Numbered from the stretch's first letter, positions 41,614 through 50,511 are shown. The stretch is DNA of 64,000 nucleotides from Akkermansia muciniphila (GCA_945861535.1 CAMAUZ010000039.1:1-64000); one strand, 5' to 3'. The notes: generated from the letters alone by a model not told the origin. Numbers and translations: made by a program.

Positions 41614-42483
41614 ATGAAACTCACCGACATGCGGCACATCCTGGCCACGCGCGACATCCGGCTCACCAAGTCGCTCGGGCAGAACTTTCTCCACGACGGC
41701 AATCAGATCCGCCGCATCATCGCTGCCGCGGAACTCACGCCCGCCGATCGCGTTCTTGAGATCGGTCCCGGCCTTGGGCCGCTCACCGAGGCGCTGCTCC
41801 CGGCTTGTGCCGAGGTGCTCGCCATCGAGAAGGACCAGCGGCTCGTCGAGGTGCTCGCCGAGCGCTTTGCCGCCGAGCCGCGCCTGCGTCTGCTGCACGC
41901 CGATGCGCTCGCGTACTTGCAGGAAAACACGCTCGACTGGAGCGCGTGGAAACTGGTCGCAAACCTCCCTTACTCCGTCGCCTCGCCCATGCTCGTCGAG
42001 CTGTGCCTGCGGTCACGCGGTCCGCAGCGCGTGGTCGCCACGTTGCAGCTCGAGGTCGCGCAACGCCTCATGGCCGCGGCCGACACCGATGATTATGGCC
42101 TGTTGTCGCTGCTCATCCAAATCCGCTACGAGCCGCGGGGTTGCTTCCGCATTCCTGCGAGCTGCTTCTTTCCCGCGCCGGAGATCGACTCGGCGTGCGT
42201 CACGCTGGTGCGCCGCGAAACGCCGCTGCTCACCGACGCCGAGATCACGATTTTCGAGCGCCTGATCCGCCGGGGCTTTTCGCAACGCCGCAAAAAACTT
42301 TTCAAGCTGCTCAAGGAAGACTGGACGGAAGCGGCGTTGACCGCGGCTTTTGCGGTGGCCAAATTGGCCCCTGAAATCCGGGCCGAGCAGGTCAGCTTGG
42401 AACAGTTCGCCAGCCTCGCCCGCCATTTGGAAAACACACATCATGTACACTCCCGCTCGCTCGAACAAACGGTCCGCCGGTGA
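41614..42483 (+). CDS. rsmA: 16S rRNA (adenine1518-N6/adenine1519-N6) dimethyltransferase
   Basis: The ATG at 41614 (MKLTDMRHILATRDIRLTKS) yields 289 residues; the open frame upstream is GC-driven and runs through repeats. KsgA motifs: KSLGQNFLHD (19-28), EIGPGLGPLT (49-58, SAM binding), NLPYS (117-121, catalytic) and FFPAPEIDSACV. It dimethylates two adenines in helix 45 during 30S assembly. The last 41 bp overlap the start of the NUDIX gene in another frame, indicating translational coupling. Confidence 0.95.
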   Translation: MKLTDMRHILATRDIRLTKSLGQNFLHDGNQIRRIIAAAELTPADRVLEIGPGLGPLTEALLPACAEVLAIEKDQRLVEVLAERFAAEPRLRLLHADALAYLQENTLDWSAWKLVANLPYSVASPMLVELCLRSRGPQRVVATLQLEVAQRLMAAADTDDYGLLSLLIQIRYEPRGCFRIPASCFFPAPEIDSACVTLVRRETPLLTDAEITIFERLIRRGFSQRRKKLFKLLKEDWTEAALTAAFAVAKLAPEIRAEQVSLEQFASLARHLENTHHVHSRSLEQTVRR

Positions 42484-42985
42484 TCCGATCAAAGAAGAAT
42501 ACTTCGACGTGGTGAATGACCGCGACGAAGTCATCGGCCAGGAATTGCGCCGCGAGGTGCATCGCAAGGGCCTCAAGCATCGCGCCGTGCATGTGCTCGT
42601 GTTCAACGCCAAGGGCCATGTCTTCCTGCAGAAGCGTTCGCAGAAAAAAGATCAGTTCCCGGGCACCTGGGATTCCTCCGCCTCGGGGCATCTCGCGCCG
42701 GGCGAGACCTACGATGATGCGGCGGTGCGCGAGACCTTCGAGGAGATCGGGCTGAAGCTGGAGGCCGTGCCCACGCGGCTGTTCAAAATCCCGGCGTGCA
42801 AGGAAACCGGTCAGGAATTCGTGTGGGTGTACCGCTGTGCCTCCGAAGGCCCGTTCAAGCTCGATCCCACCGAGGTCGAGCACGGCAACTGGTTCCGCGC
42901 CGACGACATCACGCGCTGGATCACGAACCGGCCGAAAGATTTCGCCGAGGCGTTCATCTTTTTGTGGAAGCTGGGGAAATTCTGA
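42443..42985 (+). CDS. NUDIX hydrolase, IPP-isomerase-like
   Basis: The ATG at 42443 lies inside the rsmA 3' end. 180 residues. The Nudix box is exact: G82-x5-E88-x7-R96-E97-x-x-E100-E101-x-G103. The surrounding EEYFDVVNDRDEVIGQELRREVHRK and HRAVHVLVFN and KDQFPGTWDSSASGHL are typical of the isopentenyl-diphosphate-isomerase-like NUDIX subgroup (YfcD type), many of which are hydrolases of unknown substrate rather than isomerases. The context does not reveal a pathway. Confidence 0.88.
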   Translation: MYTPARSNKRSAGDPIKEEYFDVVNDRDEVIGQELRREVHRKGLKHRAVHVLVFNAKGHVFLQKRSQKKDQFPGTWDSSASGHLAPGETYDDAAVRETFEEIGLKLEAVPTRLFKIPACKETGQEFVWVYRCASEGPFKLDPTEVEHGNWFRADDITRWITNRPKDFAEAFIFLWKLGKF

Positions 42986-43000
42986 GGATCGCCGCCCAGC

Positions 43001-43101
43001 CCGGAGTGCGGCCGTCCCGGCCGCTGCGATGTCCGCCGGCACGGGGCCGGGAGAACTTACCAGCGCCTTACGCCGCTCCACGCTGCTGCGCCCGGGGACG
43101 G
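43001..43101. repeat. 'GTGCGGCCGTCCCGG' palindromic element, copy 1
   Basis: CCGTCCCGGCCGCTGC (43012-43027) pairs with GCTGCGCCCGGGGACGG (43085-43101). A second copy with the same arms is at 63,616-63,719. Located between the NUDIX stop and the flavoprotein stop. Confidence 0.7.
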
Positions 43102-43142
43102 GCGCGCTCCGCTGCCGCGACCCGGAGTGCGGCCGTCTTTGG

Positions 43143-44525
43143 TCAGAGAAACTTCCCCGGATTCAAAATCCCCTGCGGATCGAGGGCGTGTTTGACGCGT
43201 TGATGGAGGTCGCGAACGGCGGGCGAGGCGGCCTGTTCCCACCACGGTTTCTTGGCGAGGCCGATGCCGTGTTCGCCGGTGATGGCGCCGCCGAGTTCGA
43301 GAATCTTGCGGAACAAATCATCCAGCGCGGCTGCCTGGCGCGCGGCGATGCCCGGCGCAGATTCGTCGATCATCAGGTTCACATGGATGTTGCCGTCGCC
43401 GGCGTGGCCGAAGCAGGCGACGGGGAGGTCGTGCTGGCGGGAGAGTTCGGCGGCGAAGGTGAAGAGTTCCTCGAGCCGGCCGCGTGGCACGACGATGTCT
43501 TCGTTCAACTTGGTGAGACCGGTGTCGCGCAGGGCGTAGGAGAATTCGCGGCGGAGCTGCCAGATTTTTTCGCACGGTTTGGGGCCGATGGCGCGCTGGA
43601 TGAAGCGCGGTTTCGCTTTGGCGACGAGTTTTTCGAGGTCGAGAATTTCGCGGGCGACGCTGGTTTTCTGGCCGTCGATTTCCACGATGAACAGGGCCTC
43701 GCAGCCGGCGAGCAGTTTGCTGCCGGTGCGTTTGCGGGCGGCGGCGAGCGTGAAGGCGTCGGCGAGTTCGAGGGCGCACGGGAGGAAGCCGGCGGCGAAG
43801 ATGGATTGCAGGGCGCGGATGGCGGACTTCATCGTGGCGCAGCCGACGACGAGGCAGGCGCGCGAGGGCGGGAGCGGGAGGAGTTTCAACGTGGCGCCGG
43901 TGACGACCCCCAGCATGCCCTCGGAGCCGACGAAGAGGCGGTGAAGATCGAAGCCGGTTTTGTTTTTGTGCGTGCGCGTGCCGAGGCGCACGGGCGTGCC
44001 GTCCGCGAGCACGACATCGAGGCCGAGGACGTAGTCGCGGGTGACGCCGTATTTGAGGCAGCGGGGGCCGCCGGCGTTGGTGGCGATGTTGCCACCGAGG
44101 CTGCAATCCGCGCGGCTCGCGGGGTCGGGCGGATAGAAGAGACCGAGTTTTTCGACGGCGGTCTGGAACTGGCCGGTGATGACGCCCGGCTCGACGACGG
44201 CGACGAAATCGCGCGCGTTGATTTCGAGGATGCGATTCATCCGCGCCACCGAGAGCGCGATGCCGCCGTGAACCGGCACGCACCCGCCGACATAGCCGTA
44301 GCCCGCGCCACGCGGGGTCACGGGAATGCGGTGGGCGTGGGCGAAACGCAGGATCGTCGCGACGGCCGCCGGCGTGCGCGGGAGCGCGACGACATCGGGG
44401 AGGGCGGAGGCGAACCATTTGTCGCCGGCGTGGGCCTGACGGGTCGGTTCGTCGCGGGTGAGTTCGTCGGGAGCCAGTTGCGCTTGCAGGCGCGGGAGGA
44501 GGCGATGCCAAGCGGGAGATTTCAT
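43143..44525 (-). CDS. FAD-linked oxidase, GlcD / D-lactate dehydrogenase family
   Basis: 460 residues. The VAO-type FAD domain runs from RTPAAVATILRFAHAHRIPV to PLPPSRACLV, with the pyrophosphate loop VTPRGAGYGYVGG and SLGGNIATNAGGPRCLKYG, and the C-terminal FAD-oxidase domain contains HAGDGNIHVNLMID and ITGEHGIG. It oxidises a 2-hydroxyacid (D-lactate, glycolate or similar). No GlcE or GlcF gene is nearby, so it may work alone with a quinone or cytochrome acceptor. The start overlaps the DUF2007 stop (ATGA). Confidence 0.9.
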   Translation of the reverse strand: MKSPAWHRLLPRLQAQLAPDELTRDEPTRQAHAGDKWFASALPDVVALPRTPAAVATILRFAHAHRIPVTPRGAGYGYVGGCVPVHGGIALSVARMNRILEINARDFVAVVEPGVITGQFQTAVEKLGLFYPPDPASRADCSLGGNIATNAGGPRCLKYGVTRDYVLGLDVVLADGTPVRLGTRTHKNKTGFDLHRLFVGSEGMLGVVTGATLKLLPLPPSRACLVVGCATMKSAIRALQSIFAAGFLPCALELADAFTLAAARKRTGSKLLAGCEALFIVEIDGQKTSVAREILDLEKLVAKAKPRFIQRAIGPKPCEKIWQLRREFSYALRDTGLTKLNEDIVVPRGRLEELFTFAAELSRQHDLPVACFGHAGDGNIHVNLMIDESAPGIAARQAAALDDLFRKILELGGAITGEHGIGLAKKPWWEQAASPAVRDLHQRVKHALDPQGILNPGKFL

Positions 44526-44746
44526 GCTGCGGCGGGAGCGGGCACGGGATCGGCGAGGATGGTATCAGCGAACTCGGCCTCGTCGTCGGGGACTTGCACG
44601 AGGATGCCGCCGGCGGCCAGCGCATAGCCATCGAGACTCAGCGAGGAGAGCTCGTGGAGCACGTCAGGATGCAGGCCGGACGCTTCGAGCAGCGAGCGGA
44701 CAAGCTGGGCGTCGGCGGAATTAAAACAGCAGCGAACGGTAACCAT
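44522..44746 (-). CDS. Small DUF2007-like protein
   Basis: 74 residues: VTVRCCFNSADAQLVRSLLEASGL and ILVQVPDDEAEFADTIL are the strand-helix pattern of DUF2007 (putative signal-transducing protein). Immediately upstream of the flavoprotein gene with an ATGA overlap, so co-translated. Function unknown. Confidence 0.75.
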   Translation of the reverse strand: MVTVRCCFNSADAQLVRSLLEASGLHPDVLHELSSLSLDGYALAAGGILVQVPDDEAEFADTILADPVPAPAAA

Positions 44747-44793
44747 CGTGGGCGAACGATGCGCGCGGGCCGGGGGGATTTCAACTTAAACGG

Positions 44794-44922
44794 GGAGCGC
44801 GGCTGTGTGCGCGGAGCACCAGCCGCAGCAGGGTGACCGCATGTGACGTCTCTGATTCCACTGGGTGCCTCCGTGGATTTGGGGCCGCTGCGGCTGGTCC
44901 TCGGCGGACACAGCCGCGCTCC
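44794..44922. repeat. 129-bp TIR element, copy 2
   Basis: GGAGCGCGGCTGTGT and ACACAGCCGCGCTCC form perfect 15-bp terminal inverted repeats; inner arms pair CCAGCCGCAGC with GCTGCGGCTGG. Flanked by 'GTGTTCATCG'-type sequence also seen around copy 1. Confidence 0.92.
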
Positions 44923-44985
44923 TTCAGGTGCGGCTCCGCCGCCCTGTGTTCATCGTAACTCTGCGGCCTGCTCTCCCTTCCCACC

Positions 44986-45993
44986 TCACGCCGCCATCGC
45001 CGACTTGAGGTCGGCAAAAACAATGGTGCCCGTGCCCGTTTGCAACAGGCTCAGGACCTGCACTGCGGCCTGCTGACCGACCAGGCGCTGGGATTGGTTT
45101 ACAACCACCATGGTGCCGTCGCTGAGATAGGCGACCCCTTGCCCTTTCTCGCGGCCTTCGCGGACGATGTGGACCTCGAGGGTCTCCCCGGGATGCACCA
45201 GCGGTTTGAGCCAGCGCGCGAGTTCCGTGATGCTGACGTAGGGGACGGACTGCAGCTCGGCGATTTTCCCGAGGTTGTAATCGTTGGTGAACAATTTCGC
45301 GCCGAGCATTTTGGCCAGGCGCACGAGCTTGGCATCGACTGCCTGTTCGTCGGCGAAATCGGCCTCGTGAATCTTCACGTCGAGCTTCGGGCTGCGCTGG
45401 AGGCGACTGAGCATTTCCAAACCACGCCGTCCGCGCGCCTGGCGGATGGGATCGTTGGAGTCGGCAATCGCCTGCAATTCCCGCAGCACAAAGCGCGGCA
45501 CGACGACGATGCCCTCGACAAAGCCCGCCTCGATCAGGTCCGCGATGCGCCCGTCGATGATCACGCTGGTGTCGAGGACGAGCAGATTTTCGGGCCGATT
45601 TTGCGGGGCGAAGCGCACGTACGGAATGATGAGCGAGAAATCCTCCTTGTTGCTACGCAGGGCGAGGATGACGCCGATGTAGCCGAAGCCGAGGAACAGG
45701 CAGAGCCGGATCAGCCAGCGCGTGGCCTCGTCCGTGGTGTCAAACAAGCCCGAGCGATCGACCATCATCGCGATGAGCGTGCCCAGCACCATGGCGAAGG
45801 TGACGGCGGAAAAAGTGCGGAGGGAAAAGCCCTTCACCAGTTCGTCCAGCGCGATGAGCACACCGCCGAAGAGGAGCCCGGCCGCCAATCCCAGCCCGCC
45901 GTCCTGAATCATCTCGGGGCGCACCTGGCTGACGGCGTACCCGCCGAGCGCGCAGAGAAACAAAAACGGAATTCGGATTTGCCAGAGCGCCAT
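44986..45993 (-). CDS. Membrane-anchored PIN-TRAM domain protein (YacL-like)
   Basis: The ATG at 45991-45993 gives 335 residues. Four predicted TM segments occupy residues 1-115 (FLFLCALGGYAV, GLAAGLLFGGVLIAL, FAMVLGTLIAMMV, LCLFLGFGYIGVIL). The PIN nuclease domain follows: LVLDTSVIIDGRI with the first acidic residue, FVLRELQAIADSND and KLFTNDYNLGKIAEL. A TRAM RNA-binding domain (HPGETLEVHIVREGREKGQGVAYLSDGTMVVV) ends the protein. An RNase or RNA-binding regulator is inferred; no partner antitoxin is adjacent. Confidence 0.9.
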   Translation of the reverse strand: MALWQIRIPFLFLCALGGYAVSQVRPEMIQDGGLGLAAGLLFGGVLIALDELVKGFSLRTFSAVTFAMVLGTLIAMMVDRSGLFDTTDEATRWLIRLCLFLGFGYIGVILALRSNKEDFSLIIPYVRFAPQNRPENLLVLDTSVIIDGRIADLIEAGFVEGIVVVPRFVLRELQAIADSNDPIRQARGRRGLEMLSRLQRSPKLDVKIHEADFADEQAVDAKLVRLAKMLGAKLFTNDYNLGKIAELQSVPYVSITELARWLKPLVHPGETLEVHIVREGREKGQGVAYLSDGTMVVVNQSQRLVGQQAAVQVLSLLQTGTGTIVFADLKSAMAA

Positions 45994-46162
45994 GAGTTTC
46001 AGGAATTGTGCGACACGACCGGAATCTGCTGGGTACGTCGGCGGAAATGGCGTGGAGTATGAGCACAAAACTGCGGAAAGAGCGCGAAGCTCCAAGCATA
46101 AAGCTCAAAGCTCAAGGGAAGGGCCAAGTCTCCAAGGTACAGCGGGCGCGCCGCTTGTGGCC

Positions 46163-46440
46163 TGGCGCATCTCAGTTTCTTGCAACGATCAGTGCGCATT
46201 GGCTCAGTCCCGCAGGGACGACCGAAAATAGCCCAGCACTTCAGTGCTGGGTTGGTGGCCGGGGAACCGGAAAGTCCCGTCAGGGACGGAAGAGGCTCGA
46301 CGGCGCACGGATTCTTTCGTCCCTGACGGGACTTGGTTCGCTACCGCCGCGGACCCAGCACTGAAGTGCTGGGCTATTCTCTTTCGGCCGCTGGGCTGGC
46401 GCGGGGAACCAGGCCATCCACAATAGACTGAGATGCGCCC
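46163..46440. mobile_element. Hairpin-array element sharing the GGCGCATCTCAG termini, with degenerate 9-bp flanking repeat
   Basis: Left terminus TGGCGCATCTCAGTTTCTTG (46163), right terminus complement of GGGCGCATCTCAGTC (ends 46440). Flanks CTTGTGGCC (46154-46162) and CTTTTGGCT (46441-46449) match at 7 of 9. Hairpins: GTCCCGCAGGGAC, CCCAGCACTTCAGTGCTGGG (46232-46251), GTCCCGTCAGGGAC, GTCCCTGACGGGAC and CCCAGCACTGAAGTGCTGGG (46354-46373). Outside it lies an inverted pair of heptad arrays (46090-46136 and 46448-46492), the right one running into the stop codon of the ABC gene. This accounts for the 489-bp gap. Confidence 0.7.
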
Positions 46441-46482
46441 CTTTTGGCTTGGAGGCTTGGACCTTCCCTTGAGCTTTGAGCT

Positions 46483-47187
46483 TTAGGCTTGGTCCTTTTT
46501 TTTCTGCACTTCGTCGGACACCACTGCGCCGCCACGGAGGCGGATGACGCGCCGGGTGCGCTGCGCCAGTTCGAGGTCGTGCGTCACCAGCACCAGCGTG
46601 GTGCCGAGCGAGGTGTTCAAATCGAAGAGCAGTTCCACGATCCGACCGCTCGTCTCGGCGTCGAGGTTGCCGGTCGGCTCGTCGGCGAAGAGGATTTGCG
46701 GGCGATTGATGAAGGCGCGGGCGAGGGCCACGCGCTGCTGTTCGCCGCCGGAGAGTTGCGCGGGATAATGCCCGAGGCGCTCGGCGAGACCGACCCGCCC
46801 GAGCAATTCCACCGCGAAGCCGCGAATGTTGCGCTCGCCGCGCAGTTCGAGCGGGACCATCACATTCTCCAACGCCGTGAGCGTCGGGATGAGTTGGAAA
46901 TTCTGGAACACAAAGCCCACCGACTCGTTGCGCACGCGCGCCCGGGCGTCCTCGTCGAGCTGTTCGAGGCGGTGGCCGTTGAGCGTGACCGAGCCGGACG
47001 ACGGGCTGTCCAGCCCCGCGGAGAGCGCGAGCAGCGTGGTCTTGCCGCTGCCCGACGGCCCGAGAATCGCGCAGGTCTCGCCGCGGACGAGGGTGAACGA
47101 CACCGCGCGCAACACCGTCAGCGGCTGCCCGCCGCTCGGGTAGGTCTTCGTCAACTGGTTCGCGGTCAGGATGGGCGTTGAAATCAT
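46483..47187 (-). CDS. ABC transporter ATP-binding protein (LolD/MacB type)
   Basis: The ATG at 47185-47187 gives 234 residues. Walker A GPSGSGKTT (43-51), Q-loop FVFQNFQ (near 95), signature LSGGEQQR (145-152), Walker B ILFADEP (165-171) and His203 are intact. LolD/FtsE-type features (LRAVSFTLVRGE, ADEPTGNLD, GTTLVLVTHDLELA) suggest export or lipoprotein release with a FtsX-like permease, but no permease gene is adjacent within the window, so its partner is encoded elsewhere. The stop codon TAA (46483-46485) lies inside a heptad repeat. Confidence 0.9.
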   Translation of the reverse strand: MISTPILTANQLTKTYPSGGQPLTVLRAVSFTLVRGETCAILGPSGSGKTTLLALSAGLDSPSSGSVTLNGHRLEQLDEDARARVRNESVGFVFQNFQLIPTLTALENVMVPLELRGERNIRGFAVELLGRVGLAERLGHYPAQLSGGEQQRVALARAFINRPQILFADEPTGNLDAETSGRIVELLFDLNTSLGTTLVLVTHDLELAQRTRRVIRLRGGAVVSDEVQKKKDQA

Positions 47188-47262
47188 CGCGCCCCTCTGT
47201 CGCACGGAATTGAGCGGGCGGTCAAACGGGAACCCCGGGCGGGAAACTTGCTGCGGCCAGTT

Positions 47263-47445
47263 CTTGTCGGAGTCGCGGTAACGAGACTCGAACCTCCTTC
47301 TGCGAGTGACCCGCCCAAAAACACCCCACGCCGCGTCATGAAACCAAGTTTCCGGTCCCACACGCCTCCTCCAAGTCAGCCCACAAGACTCAGTCCGCTT
47401 CCCGCGCCGAAAAGGTCAGAGTCTCGTTACTTCGACTCCTACAAG
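47263..47445. repeat. Diverged inverted pair of the 'GTTAGAGTCTCC' family
   Basis: CTTGTCGGAGTCGCGGTAAC... (47263-47294) and GGTCAGAGTCTCGTTACTTC... (47414-47445) are inverted relatives of the 24,435-24,530 arms. They occupy the upstream spacer of the DUF6797 gene. The GGTTCGAGTC motif here is part of the repeat, not a tRNA. Confidence 0.75.
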
Positions 47446-47567
47446 GGCCGCTCGCGGACGAGCCGACCGCGCTCCCGATGGCGGCGCCGCTGGAACAGCG
47501 GAAATTGAAGTTTGATTTGCCAAGCCGCGCGAAACCACCGACAAATCGCCGCACCAAAAAATCAATT

Positions 47568-49949
47568 ATGCGTTCTTCCTTCCTCTCTCTTGTCGCGTTG
47601 CTCGCGCTCGCTCCCCATTCCCCCGCCGCCCCGGCCCCGCCGCCGCCGCTCGCCGCCACCGGGCCGGGCAATGCCGCCGATGGCATCGTCCGCGGGCCGT
47701 TCTTCTCCGGCACCATCATGGGCAGCGGCCGCAAGACGGTCGCGGCCAACAAAGGCCTCGTCGTCACCGTCGGTGCGGACAAGCGCGCCTACGTGTGCTA
47801 CGACGCCGACACGCTGCGCGCGGCGCTGGCGTGGACGGGCGACTACCTCGAGTTCGGCAACACGCAGACGCAAATCGCCTGGCCGCCGCCGCCGGTCGCC
47901 AAGGGCGCGGTCACGTTCGAGACCCCCGTCGGTCCGGGCTGGGCGGCGGATGGCAACTTCACTGACTCGCGGAAAAAGCAGCAAGGCCCGCTGCCCAAGA
48001 CGCAGGCGCATTACCGCGGCCTGTATGTGAATGGCGACAACGTCGTGCTCAGCTACACCGTCGGTGCGGCGGAAGTAATGGAAATGCCCGGCTTCAAAAA
48101 CCTCGACGGCATCGGTGTTTTCACCCGCAGCTTCCAAACCAAAAATCTCGGCGCGCAATCGCTCGTGATCTGCAACGCCCCCGCCGGCAGCAACAAGGCC
48201 AGCGGCCCCAGCGCCGTGCTGATCATCTCCGGTGCCGGCCCCAACGACCCAACCCTCGGCATCGCGTTACTCGGCGCTGGCTACGGTGCCACGCTCGAAA
48301 GGGCCGATGGCCGCGTGGTCGCCAAGCTCGACGCGCAGACGCCCGGCAATTTCCAAATTGCCATCTGGCGCGGTCCCGCCGCGGATGCGGACAAATTCAA
48401 GGCCGCCGTGAAACAGCTCGGCGCCGCGCCCGATCTCGCCGCGCTCACCAAGGGCGGCCCGGCGCTCTTCCCCGACGAGGTCGTCACCCAGGGCACGGTC
48501 GGCACGAACGACGGCCCCTACGCCGTGGACATCGTCGCCGAGGGCTTGCCGAACAAATGGAACGCCAAGACTTTCTTCGGTGGCTTCGACTTTTTCGCCG
48601 ACGGACGCGCAGCCATCTGCACCTTCCACGGCGACGTGTGGGTGGTGAGCGGCTTGGATGACCAGCTCGCCAAGCTCACCTGGCGGCGCTTCGCCACCGG
48701 GATGTTCCAGCCGCTCGGCTTGAAGATTGTGGATGACAAAATCTACGTCCTCGGCCGCGACCAGATCACGCGCCTGCACGATGTGAACGGCGACGGCGCG
48801 GCGGACTTTTATGAAAACTTCAACAACGACACGATCGTCACGCCCAACTACCACGAGTTCTGTCTCGACCTGCACACCGATTCCAAGGGCAACTTTCTCT
48901 TCCTCAAAGGCTCGCCGTGGACGCCCGCCGTCGAGTCGCCGCATCAAGGCACGTTGCTGCGCGTGTCCAAGGACGGCTCCAAGCTGGACGTCGTCGCCAC
49001 CGGCTTCCGCGCGCCCAACGGCATGACCGTCGGCCCCAACGACGAAATCCTCACCGGCGACAACCAGGGCCACTGGATTCCCTCCGCCAAATTGAACTTT
49101 GTGAAACAGGGCGGTTTCTACGGCATGACGCCCGCCGCGCAACGCGAACTGACCCTCACCCGCAAAGGCACCAACATTGTCATCAACCCCAGCGACTCCG
49201 AGGCGCGCGCCGCGGTGAAGCTCGTCGGTTGGGACAAGGACGCGCCGATCCCGACCAGCTATGACCAGCCGATCACCTGGGTGCCGCACGGAGTGGACAA
49301 CTCCAGCGGCGGTCAGGTCTATGTCACCAGCGACAAGTGGGGGCCGTTCAAAGGGCACGCGCTCTTCCAGTCCTACGGCAAATGCACGCTCTTCCATGTG
49401 ATGACCGAGGAGGTCGAGGGCGTGATGCAGGCGGGCTTGGTGCAGTTCCCGCTCAAGTTCAACAGCGGCCTGATGCGCGCGCGCTTCAATCCCAAGGACG
49501 GCCAGCTCTATCAATGCGGTCTCAAAGGCTGGCAGACCAGTGCGACCAAGGACGGCGGCTTCTATCGCGTGCGCTACACCGGCAAGACGGTCCACGGCCC
49601 GAGCGAATTCCACGTCCGCAAGAACGGCATCGAGATCACCTTCACCACGCCGCTCGACACCGCGACCGCAGCCGACGCGGGCAACTGGAGCATCGAGCAG
49701 TGGAACCTGATCTACTCCGGCGGCTACGGCTCCCCGGAAGTTTCGACCGACGATCCCACCAAACGCTCCCACGACAAAGTAACGCTCACCGGCGTGAAGG
49801 TCATGCCCGATCAGAAGACCGTGCTGCTCGAAATCCCCGGCCTCAAGCCGGTGAACCAGATGAAGATCAAGTTCAGCCTCAAGGCCGCGGACGGCACGGC
49901 GATCAACCAGGAGTTGTTCAATACCATTCATAAGGTGCCGGGGAAGTGA
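47568..49949 (+). CDS. Secreted DUF6797 / propeller-dehydrogenase-like protein
   Basis: The ATG at 47568 starts a signal peptide (MRSSFLSLVALLALAPHSPA), giving 793 residues. The N-terminal DUF6797-like domain (~30-310: SGTIMGSGRKTVAANKGL, YRGLYVNGDNVVLSYTVG) precedes a propeller similar to glucose/sorbosone dehydrogenase (RFATGMFQPLGLKIVDDKIY, RAPNGMTVGPNDEILTGDNQG). A C-terminal Ig-like segment follows. No cytochrome motif. Such proteins are common beside PSD1 clusters in PVC bacteria; an oxidoreductase or lectin role is inferred. Confidence 0.8.
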   Translation: MRSSFLSLVALLALAPHSPAAPAPPPPLAATGPGNAADGIVRGPFFSGTIMGSGRKTVAANKGLVVTVGADKRAYVCYDADTLRAALAWTGDYLEFGNTQTQIAWPPPPVAKGAVTFETPVGPGWAADGNFTDSRKKQQGPLPKTQAHYRGLYVNGDNVVLSYTVGAAEVMEMPGFKNLDGIGVFTRSFQTKNLGAQSLVICNAPAGSNKASGPSAVLIISGAGPNDPTLGIALLGAGYGATLERADGRVVAKLDAQTPGNFQIAIWRGPAADADKFKAAVKQLGAAPDLAALTKGGPALFPDEVVTQGTVGTNDGPYAVDIVAEGLPNKWNAKTFFGGFDFFADGRAAICTFHGDVWVVSGLDDQLAKLTWRRFATGMFQPLGLKIVDDKIYVLGRDQITRLHDVNGDGAADFYENFNNDTIVTPNYHEFCLDLHTDSKGNFLFLKGSPWTPAVESPHQGTLLRVSKDGSKLDVVATGFRAPNGMTVGPNDEILTGDNQGHWIPSAKLNFVKQGGFYGMTPAAQRELTLTRKGTNIVINPSDSEARAAVKLVGWDKDAPIPTSYDQPITWVPHGVDNSSGGQVYVTSDKWGPFKGHALFQSYGKCTLFHVMTEEVEGVMQAGLVQFPLKFNSGLMRARFNPKDGQLYQCGLKGWQTSATKDGGFYRVRYTGKTVHGPSEFHVRKNGIEITFTTPLDTATAADAGNWSIEQWNLIYSGGYGSPEVSTDDPTKRSHDKVTLTGVKVMPDQKTVLLEIPGLKPVNQMKIKFSLKAADGTAINQELFNTIHKVPGK

Positions 49950-49988
49950 GATAGGGCCGAAGTTGAAGAGTTAAAGAGTTGAAGGGTT

Positions 49989-50190
49989 TAAGAGCGCGTT
50001 TGGAAAGTCGTCTCCGGGTAGCATAGGCGACCCGCCTGTGCCGTCGGGCGACCCGCCCGACGGAACGGGAGAAACGCTTCGAGCCAATAGCGACGGCCTT
50101 TTCGTCGAGTTGCGCTCCGCCTTTCCGGTCGGCGAGCCGCCGACCGGGGCGGGCGGGTCGCCCGCAATACCCCTTCAAAAACACGCTCTA
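49989..50190. repeat. Hairpin array with TIRs 'AAGAGCGCGTTT'
   Basis: TAAGAGCGCGTTTGGAAAG (49989-50007) is complementary to CTTCAAAAACACGCTCTA (50173-50190). Inside: GTCGGGCGACCCGCCCGAC, GGTCGGCGAGCCGCCGACC and GCGGGCGGGTCGCCCGC, each a 7-8-bp stem with a 3-nt loop. No 9-bp flanking duplication seen. Confidence 0.7.
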
Positions 50191-50212
50191 AGCCGTGGTT
50201 CGGTTTGCTCAC

Positions 50213-50413
50213 ATGTTCATCCTACGATTCATCGTTGAGTGTTTGTTCTTCAGTGTTTGTGGATGGATCGGACACGTCGTGGTTAAGGCTGTCACATTGG
50301 GTCGAGTGAACCTCGATTGGGGTTCAGGGGCAGAGTCGATCCTCTCAGAATGGATTGGCTTTTTCTTCCTGCTCTTGGTGGCGGGGTTCAGCACATGGAT
50401 GATTCGGAGTTAG
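50213..50413 (+). CDS. Small two-TM membrane protein
   Basis: ATG 50213 gives 66 residues: FILRFIVECLFFSVCGWIGH and GFFFLLLVAGFSTWMI are hydrophobic helices with a polar loop. No family recognised. A GTG at 50195 in frame would add six residues. The AT-rich codon usage contrasts with the surroundings, and the preceding repeat array ends only 22 bp upstream. Confidence 0.45.
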   Translation: MFILRFIVECLFFSVCGWIGHVVVKAVTLGRVNLDWGSGAESILSEWIGFFFLLLVAGFSTWMIRS

Positions 50414-50511
50414 AACCGGAGCGGTCCACGCGCCCCGAGATGGTGAGGGGCGGGGCCGGAGTTGAAGAGTGAGATCAGTTGAATCAGTTGTTCGACCTAC
50501 CTGAAATACCT

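Noticed and set aside
47263-47300. GGTTCGAGTC on the minus strand resembling a tRNA T-arm
   Set aside because: No acceptor, anticodon or D-arm can be folded around it, and the segment belongs to the GTTAGAGTCTCC repeat family.
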